From Vesta saturnalis (Eukaryota > Arthropoda > Insecta > Coleoptera > Lampyridae), in contig JARFJB010002198.1 in NCBI GenBank assembly GCA_036346205.1, positions 3,049,501 to 3,113,500 on the forward strand: a stretch of DNA of 64,000 nt. The letters are read 5' to 3'. Under the pieces are notes generated by a model. It saw only the letters and a list, made by a program, of their open reading frames with translations, had not been told where the DNA came from and searched no databases. A program made the position numbers and the translations under genes. Shown here one piece after another: positions 56,954-64,000 of this stretch. Positions within the stretch are counted from its first letter, which is position 1, and every line of letters starts with the position of its first letter.

Positions 56954-58664
56954 ATCATCAATCAATCTCAAGTGTATACCACGTGATCAAAATATTTAAG
57001 TTGGTACCACTGATAGGTTGGTAAGAAGCTGTATTGCTCTAGCTACTCTAGAGCATGGTTCGAGTAAAAACTACGATCAGTTTCAAATCTGTATGAAGGT
57101 CATTAACTTATACATATTATAAAATATTATCTTAATTTAAATAATGACTATTTTGTATTTGATTAGACTGCATCCCTATAAAATACAACAAAACAAATAA
57201 AATATTATTTAATGATTGGATTAAATCATTACAAAATAATGAATCTTAAGTATTTAAATGTTATAATTTCATTATAATTAAATAAAAGTTACAGTACATG
57301 TTCATGGAATGACAATGTCTTTTACAACTCCTTACGTACACATTATTTATCACACTTTACTTTACAGCATATGTTCAAAATGACCGCCATTAAATTGTAA
57401 ACATAAGTTCACCCTACGTTGCATATTCGCAAATACATTTTGTAACATTGCGGCACCAATATTATGAACTTCATGAGCTATAGCATCTCGCAATTCTTGA
57501 AGAGTATGCAATCTTCTGCTGAACACTTTGTTTTTTAAATAACCAAAAAGAAAAAAGTCTAACGGTGTCAAGTCTGGTGAATTCGGTGGCCAACGATTTA
57601 CACTAATGATTCTATCTTCAAAGAAGTTTCGTAAATAATTAATTGTAGCCTGTGCAGGATGTGGGGTAGCGGAGTCATGCTGGAAATACCCGTTTCGTAA
57701 TTCACGATCATCCAAATTTTAATAAATGGTTCTAAAAGTATTTCCCTGTATCTTGCCGCAGTAATTGTGCCATCGAAAAATACTGGTCCAAATATTCGTT
57801 ATCGCGACATTGCTATCCAGACACCGACCTTGATACATGTGCATTTTCTGCAGACCACGTACGATAATTTTGGCTATTTATGTAACCGGACAGATGAAAC
57901 CAAGCTTCGTCAGAAAAAAAAGATACATCCAGTAAATCATTGTTCATCGTATTGTTGAACCATTGACAGTAGTTCACTCCAAGCTGAAAATCTCTATCTC
58001 GCAACTGTTGTAATACCGACACTTTGTACGGGTACAAATTTAAATTCTTCTTTACTGCAGTGTGGACACATGTTTGCATGGTAAAATTTTTCATACGTGT
58101 TTATTCAGATAGTTTTCGCAAAGATTTATTGGGGCTTGCATTCATCCTTGTTTGGATATCTGCTAAGGTGTCCTCTGTTAAGACAGTAGCCGAAGCTTCA
58201 CGTTTGCGTTTTAAAACACTACGTTTCCATGAATCGAGCTATCAATCGATTACGATGTTGACTAAATGTTTCGTAACTAATATTTTCATTTGGGTACTCA
58301 ACAGTAAATTGATCGATGCAAGATTGCAATGAATAATGCCATTGCCCATTACCATCTTGGAAGCCGCTACGAAAATGAGCCACAACAATGAATGTGTCGT
58401 GTTCGATTGAAAACGGCATGACGATTAAATTCGATATCACCATTTGAAATTCAGAATATATAATTTGTCTTGATATAGACAGTTTGTAAATAACTCAAGA
58501 AAATACAAAAGTGAAAAACGAAGGTATAATATGACATAAATTGACATAAACTAAAACGACTAAAACCACACCAAAAATCCAAAGCAGCCAACTGCAAAAC
58601 ACAACAATATTAACAACTAGGGATTTTTGTCATACCACTATAGTACACTTGAGATTGATCACGT

Positions 58665-58666
<2 letters not shown>
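56952..58666 (-). mobile_element. Mariner-like transposon, ends tentative
   Basis: The motif ATCAATCTCAAGTGTA occurs at about 56961-56976. Its inverted partner TACACTTGAGATTGAT is at 58644-58659. Each sits next to simple repeat DNA (CA-rich on the left, (TA)n on the right) and the pair brackets a transposase. The inverted repeat is short and imperfect (about 23 bp). Confidence 0.5.
57362..58443 (-). pseudogene. Mariner-like transposase, full length with a few lesions
   Basis: Starts are possible at 58443 or at MPFSIEHDTFIVVAHF (58419); the second fits the family start. The N-terminal part to about 58220 has SCIDQFTVEYPNENISYETF. Then KREASATVLTEDTLADIQTR reads in a shifted frame. Next are NLNLYPYKVSVLQQL, VNYCQWFNN and VSFFSDEAWFHLSGYINSQN (first Asp, near 57915). 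A shifted IYRWHNYCG-like segment follows. The last part has GYFQHDSATPHPAQATINYL (second Asp, near 57680), NSPDLTPLDFFLFGYLKNKV (third Asp, near 57560), and NGGHFEHML with a TAA at 57362-57364. I count 38 residues between the second Asp and the Asp of PLDFF. Lesions: stop near 58110, frameshifts near 58200, 57815 and 57720. All three Asp remain. Confidence 0.88.
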
Positions 58667-58711
<45 letters not shown>

Positions 58712-58714
58712 GTA

Positions 58715-58774
<60 letters not shown>

Positions 58775-58775
58775 C
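58667..58775. repeat. (TA)n followed by (TG)n microsatellite
   Basis: (TA)n at about 58665-58706, then ATGTATG, then (TG)n at 58719-58771. Confidence 0.95.
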
Positions 58776-58902
58776 GCGTGCGAGTGCGTGCCTGTACGTG
58801 TAGTTGTACCTGTGTGCGTGTTTGAATGTAAACCTGATTAGAGTTTGGGATAAATTCAGTGGCGGAGAGGGCGACGGGGTATTAGGAGTAGTTTTTGTTT
58901 TT

Positions 58903-58933
58903 TATCATATATTTCTTTAAGAAATATATGATA
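58903..58933. repeat. Perfect 14-bp-stem palindrome
   Basis: TATCATATATTTCT and AGAAATATATGATA flank TTA. In RNA this forms a 14-bp hairpin with a 3-nt loop. No adjacent gene explains it. Confidence 0.8.
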
Positions 58934-59084
58934 AAGATACCGACATACATACTTTGAACATATCAATTAGCTATGTTCTATGTAAAATTTGGTACGACGC
59001 ATAATTTTAGCGGCAAAAAAATTCTTAAAGTACAATTTAAGTGTTAGTAATTTGTTCAATATTTGAATAACGATTAATTTTGTA

Positions 59085-60110
59085 AGAAATTGTTTAGACA
59101 TATTTCTTATAGAAAATTTAATTTTACATAACTTTTCTTTACAAAGGTTCTTAATTCAAAGCCAAATAAGCGTTAAAGGTTAAAAAACAATTTGGATGTA
59201 ATATGTAAATGCATTATGGATATCTTTATAGAAGCTGGCGTCTTTGGAGTTTTTTTTAAGTTAGTATGTAGATGTCTATTAAGCTCTCTATGATACGAAG
59301 TGTAAACTTCGATCTGACATACATTAATTAATTAATTTTATAAAAAAAATGTTTAGACATACTTCTTATACAAAATTTAATTTTACGTAACTTTTCTTTA
59401 TAAAGTTTCTTAATATTAAGCAATGTAAATGTAAAAATTAATTAAATAAGATTGAAAATTTTCATCGATATTTTCAAAGAAGCGGGCGACTGGATATTTT
59501 CTTAAGGTAGCATCTTCATGTTTTTCACCTCTATCTGACATATATATTTTAAACGTCCATCTGACAGATTATTGCTTTTGTTTTTACAATACTGCCTACT
59601 TATAGAGGTTCATAATTATCCTAAAAATGCCTGGGGTGGAGACTAACACACGATATGCAAACCTACAAAGTGGAAATTAAATGAAATAAAATAATTATAA
59701 TAATAATTTTTTTTAGGATAATTATGCAACTTGTTAATGCGTTCATAACTAAAATAGGTAACATTGTAAAAACAAGAATAATAATCTTCCTCAGATGGGT
59801 GTTCATGTCAGATAAATGTTAATATACATATAGCTGGTAAAATAAATTTTGTAAGAAAATGAAGTTTCTTAGTATAAAGCGAACTTGAGTGTAAAAATTA
59901 ATTAAATAAGATTGAAATTGTTTAAACCATATTATCGATAAAAAATTTTATAGAAGCGTGTGACTTTAGAAATTGTTCAAGGTAGCGTCTAGGTGTCTAT
60001 TAACCTTTATCTGCCATGAAATTTTAAACCTCCATCTGAAATAGATTATGCTTTTTTTCACAATGTTGCCTATATTCGTTATGAATGTATTACAAAAGAG
60101 ATTACATTAT
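59085..60110. repeat. Degenerate repeat family, about three units
   Basis: Units at roughly 59085-59335, 59345-59650 and 59830-60110 share in order: TAATTTTACATAACTTTTCT or its variant, AATTAAATAAGATTGAAA (units 2 and 3), AGAAGC.GGCG(A/T)CT, AAGGTAGC.TCT, TGTCTATTAA (units 1 and 3), a TATCTGACAT-like stretch, TTTAAAC.TCCATCTGA, and a tail about a (CA)ATGTTGCCTA-like motif. Related DNA occurs at 26850-27000. No coding capacity seen. Confidence 0.6.
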
Positions 60111-63100
60111 TATCCCTTAAATTATTATTCTTAAATTTATTTTATTACTTTTAATTTTCACTTGTAGGTTGGAAGGATTGATTCTGAATTTAAGTCTACT
60201 CTTTCCTAATTTTGCATTTAGTGAAATCAATAACAAAAAGCGGTATGCTACAATAAAGTCTTAATGGATTATCTGAGTGTATTGAATTTTAGGAAATAAA
60301 ACTGATCTGAACAGGTGACCAGACTGTAATTCTAAAAGAGAACAGTATTTAACTTTTTGAAGAGATTTAAGGGTTTCTGATAAATCTCGACATTTCATTA
60401 TTTAACCACATTCTTAAAATTGTATATACCGAATAATAACAAAAATCCGTCGAAATTCATCATTAGTGTCAAAATAATTATCCCATTTATGTAGTTTCAC
60501 CCAATTATCTAATAAAAGTAGTTTAGTAAAGTAAATGTGATTTTTACCACTAATTTAAGAATCTATTCTGACGTAACCTCGGATCTCTCGCTAAATTTAA
60601 ATTTTATTCTCTGGTAACAAAAGCTTTATAACTTTAAAGAGAATTACGAAAGATTCGAGAGCAAGTTGTATCTAATTGATATTAAGTTGAAAAAAAAAAG
60701 TTTTTTTTTAACTTAAAATTTTAATATAAACGTTCGCTTCTTTCTTTTCTTTGAATAACATTAATTTAAAGACTCTCGGTAAGTTTGTTTCGTAATAATA
60801 AGTTAAGGAGATTAATTCTAATTTCTTATTTTTACATTGCGTAAAAATGTATATATTTATTTTGATATGTAACAGTTATCATCTTAAAATTCAGGACGAA
60901 TGCTCACGTTATAATACGAAAGTTAAAAATAGGGATTTACACAATAATAACGTATATTTGTGGGTGCATTAATAAACATCCTAGTTTAGAAAATCGTGAC
61001 CGTATGTCATGAATAGTCACTCAAAATGAAAATAAATTCGAAAATAAATGCTTTGTGTATCTGTTTTGCATAAAATATGGAAATGAAATGGAAGTCTTTA
61101 ACAACAACCCATGAATCTGATCGACAGTAACAGATACTGATAGAACCAGCCAACAATAAATTTCTTTAGGTTGCCAGCACTGATCGTTTATCAAACCATA
61201 TATACACACACTCACATATAACATGGACGGTTCGGTTGTTATCTACTTACAAAACCTTCCATATATACCTATACAGATGGCACGATTATGCTCCTAATGG
61301 CTTTTATGTTTCTTTTATAACTATGATTCATTTCATTTCCTTACTATTATTACATTACCAGCGTGAGCTAAATTAAAAGTAATTATACATCAAAAAGCAA
61401 AAGGCTTTTTACATCGCATGTCTTTTTTCCTAGCAATAATCGATGGTCAGTCAATAGTATACAATGTTACATTGACAGGGTAAAAGAGAGATTCTAAAGA
61501 GAAAAGAATATAATGGTATTGTATGAAAAGGGCATGAAAGGAAGTTCCGTTATCCCAGTCTTCCAGGCTGCTTCGCGACTTACGACGACGGATAGTGTAT
61601 TCCTGGGGGAACTTGACAGAAATGATATCGTTTTATCCATCCAAGCTTCAATCTATACGAAAGACTTTTTAGCACGTACCATTATTTTATCTTCGTTTCG
61701 ATGTTACAACGGACGCGTCTTGTTTTAATTTAATTGAAATGGCAAAGAGAAAATTTTTGATGTTTCAAACTCAAAGAGAACTCAATACTTTTTTTTTCCT
61801 AATAAAAATTGATATATTTAAGCTTCCTTTCGTGAGATTTGCTATATTGAATTTTAAAACGCATTAAAGATTAGTGTGCAAAATTGTGAAAGTGGTTTAA
61901 AAATGGAAGGAAAAAAAAATTCAATTTAAAAAATTTCACATTTATTAATAGCACTGCAATTTAATCGATAAACCGAGTTAATCCACTGGAACAAAAGGCT
62001 ATGGCGAATTTGAAAAATTACATTCATTACCTCATTCGTTTCAGTACATGTGCAAAATTTGTGTACCGGAAACTGTTAGCTTAACTAATTATCATTTTCC
62101 TTATACATTTAAAAATTGTTTTTATGAAATTAATTATAGCTAAACCACCGCCTACCACCACCGTCGTTGGCACAAAATGAGATCGGATCATAAAGCGCTT
62201 ATTTTAATTATTTCTTGCTTTAGCATTATTCACCAATCCCCAATTAATTTTTTACTACAATTTCATATAAACAAAATGTAATTACATATTTGATGAAATT
62301 TGTATTGTTCAAGAAATATAGATACAAACAAAAAATTTTCGATGGTTTATAAATCAATCAATTTTAACAGTTGAATTTCCTTTAATCTGTTTTAACTTGT
62401 GATTTATCACGTAATGTTGTTAGCAATTGAAGGTAAATCAAATCAATTTAATTACCAGTATACATAACTCAAGCAGAATACACATAAAATAAAATTGTGT
62501 TCAATTGCCATTCACTTTAGTGAAATACTGTTGTTATCAACAGTTAGGTATTTCATTTGTGCTGTTTTTAAAAAAAATGTCGTTCTTGTAATTGAAAGGT
62601 TGTTAATGTAAATTTTATTTCATTTTCGCCTAAAAGTTGTGACATTTCTAATTTTGCAAAATATCTTGTGAGATGATCAAAATAATTCAAATTACCGCTC
62701 CAAAATTAAATATTGTATACAACTAAAAAGGTAACGAAATGATGCTAAGCCATTTATAAAATGTTTCATGATGATGACCTACATAATTACAAATTTTCTA
62801 ATAAACTGTGATAATAATTTATGTAAATGTTATATACCTACAATAAATTTCGTTTCCTAATTTTAGACTAGATTACCATTCTCTCTTACTTCAACAATAG
62901 CTTAATACACTACAATAAATTCTAATGTACGCAACATGTTGACGATAAACTAATCCCAAAATATAATCCACCATATAGAAATAAACCTGTGTAATTTAGG
63001 TGTTTAGTGAAGTGTAACGACCCCTAATACAATAATATCTACAATTAACTATGCCGAAATTTTAACAATACAAACTCAGCAGGTTTCGGGTATCTTTTTG

Positions 63101-63735
63101 ATTGCAATGCAAGTCAGGTAAAGGTTACCTACCTTTTCCTTAACAAATTTATAGCAACGTCAATATAATGTATACCGAGAACAAAATACAAGCAGGTCAA
63201 GAACAATCCATAAATTTACATTTTTAGTTTTTTCGCTTTAAAAAGAACAAGGTAGATAGATACAGCTTACAATTAATGATTATGACCACCCAAGGAAATT
63301 ATCATTACTCTTCTTGTTACTGTATTGTAGATACGTGTGGGTAATGGTTACGTTTTGAGACAAATTTTTGATTCTACTCCTAGGTCAAATTACATCTAGT
63401 TGGTAGTAGTATTATTTCTAGACTGTTATTCTAACGCAATTATTACCACCTTGACTTAATTTAAATATCATTTTAAAAATAATTATCCTGCGACATGATT
63501 TGCAATTTTTTATTAAAATTAGGTAGTGAAATTTTTAAATGTATATTAGTCAAATTACTATAACCACATATTTAGACATATTATGGTTATAATAATTTAA
63601 TTTAGTTGCCCAGGTACATTCCTTTTAAAATTAAGTAATTCTTGAATTATGAAACGATATATTAGTAAAATAGTCTCCGAGTATTTGTTTTAATGAAAAA
63701 ATCTTTTTGGATGAATATTTCAGAAAAAAGGAAAA
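60111..63735. other. AT-rich DNA, no recognised gene
   Basis: One slightly GC-richer open frame at 61513-61728 (plus, 71 codons, VFQAASRLTTTDSVFLGELD) has no family I recognise. It could be a chance frame or an exon fragment. The remainder is AT-rich with no repeats noticed. Confidence 0.4.
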
Positions 63736-63739
63736 GGCC

Positions 63740-64000
63740 ACGTATTTCATTCCTCCCGAGGGAGGGCGGGCTGCTCGAGCTTTCCAAGCTCCTTCAGCCA
63801 CAATCATGGATTCCCAGCATCACACATACATTACGTATATATGCATGGTGGGATTAAGGATGGTGTGGTCAGGATAGTATCGGAAGGAACGGAGCTAGGG
63901 TTCTGAGGGAAAATACTACCCCAGCATTCGCCTAAGTAGCCGCACATGGTGTGCATATACGCAGTGACCATGCCGCTACATGTGTATGAGGAAAACCCCT
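63740..64000 (+). repeat. Edge of a GC-richer dispersed repeat, continuing beyond the window
   Basis: GC rises abruptly at about 63750. One frame reads RNGARVLRENTTPAFA near 63875-63930, and downstream in the same frame GKP near 63990. From memory, 'RENTTPAFAW...GKP' translated fragments are common in repeats of several insect genomes, so I read this as the start of an interspersed element. The evidence is thin and the rest lies outside the window. Confidence 0.4.

Overview
This window looks like nuclear DNA from an arthropod, most likely an insect. It is AT-rich and holds no recognisable host gene. It is packed with eukaryotic transposable elements: IS630-Tc1-mariner elements with insect-type transposases, two hAT elements, Jockey/CR1-like non-LTR retrotransposons and Penelope-like retroelements. 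It also carries very long GT-rich and (TA)n simple repeats. I saw no rRNA, CRISPR array, prokaryotic operon or confident tRNA. The species cannot be fixed from the sequence.

Layout. 1-1.24 kb: broken Jockey-type reverse transcriptase running off the left edge. 5.5-9.0 kb: two pieces of Penelope-like element on the minus strand, probably one copy split by about 2.5 kb. 9.9-10.2 kb: endonuclease fragment of another non-LTR element. 10.3-13.2 kb: a mariner-like element with ~290 bp terminal inverted repeats (TIRs), a palindromic MITE and a mariner transposase relic. 13.4-16.6 kb: a minus-strand mariner relic split by a 2.3 kb hAT element with an exact 8-bp target duplication. 16.7-17.0 kb: a third Penelope fragment beside (TA)n. 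19.1-25.5 kb: a ~6.4 kb GT-rich array dominated by the octamer TGTGTGTC. 25.8-26.8, 33.5-36.7, 37.1-39.9 and 44.5-45.2 kb: four minus-strand copies (A-D) of one non-LTR family, three young and one old. 29.1-31.1 kb: another mariner-like element. 43.26-53.11 kb: a 9.86 kb composite hAT with exact 8-bp target duplications, carrying a nested mariner-like element with ~1.06 kb inverted arms, which itself carries LINE copy D, plus a second unidentified 2.75 kb insert. 53.4-55.5 kb: GT/CA-rich low complexity with a duplicated ~527 bp block. 55.5-58.7 kb: two more mariner-like elements. 58.9-63.7 kb: AT-rich DNA with a degenerate repeat family. 63.74-64 kb: the edge of a GC-richer dispersed repeat.

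How the parts relate. The readable history is layers of insertion. Target duplications and inverted-arm comparisons give relative order: hAT before the DD41D element before LINE copy D, and mariner relic before the 13.9 kb hAT. Nearly every transposase or polymerase is broken. The closest to intact is the DD41D transposase at 45.7-46.8 kb. The very long 'ORFs' across 19-25.4 kb are not genes: the plus strand there almost lacks A, so stop codons cannot form on either strand.

I found no convincing new biological system. The strongest unusual items are the DD41D element whose inverted arms include the end of its own transposase gene, the dated three-level nest, the frame-preserving hAT insertion, and the A-depleted octamer array.
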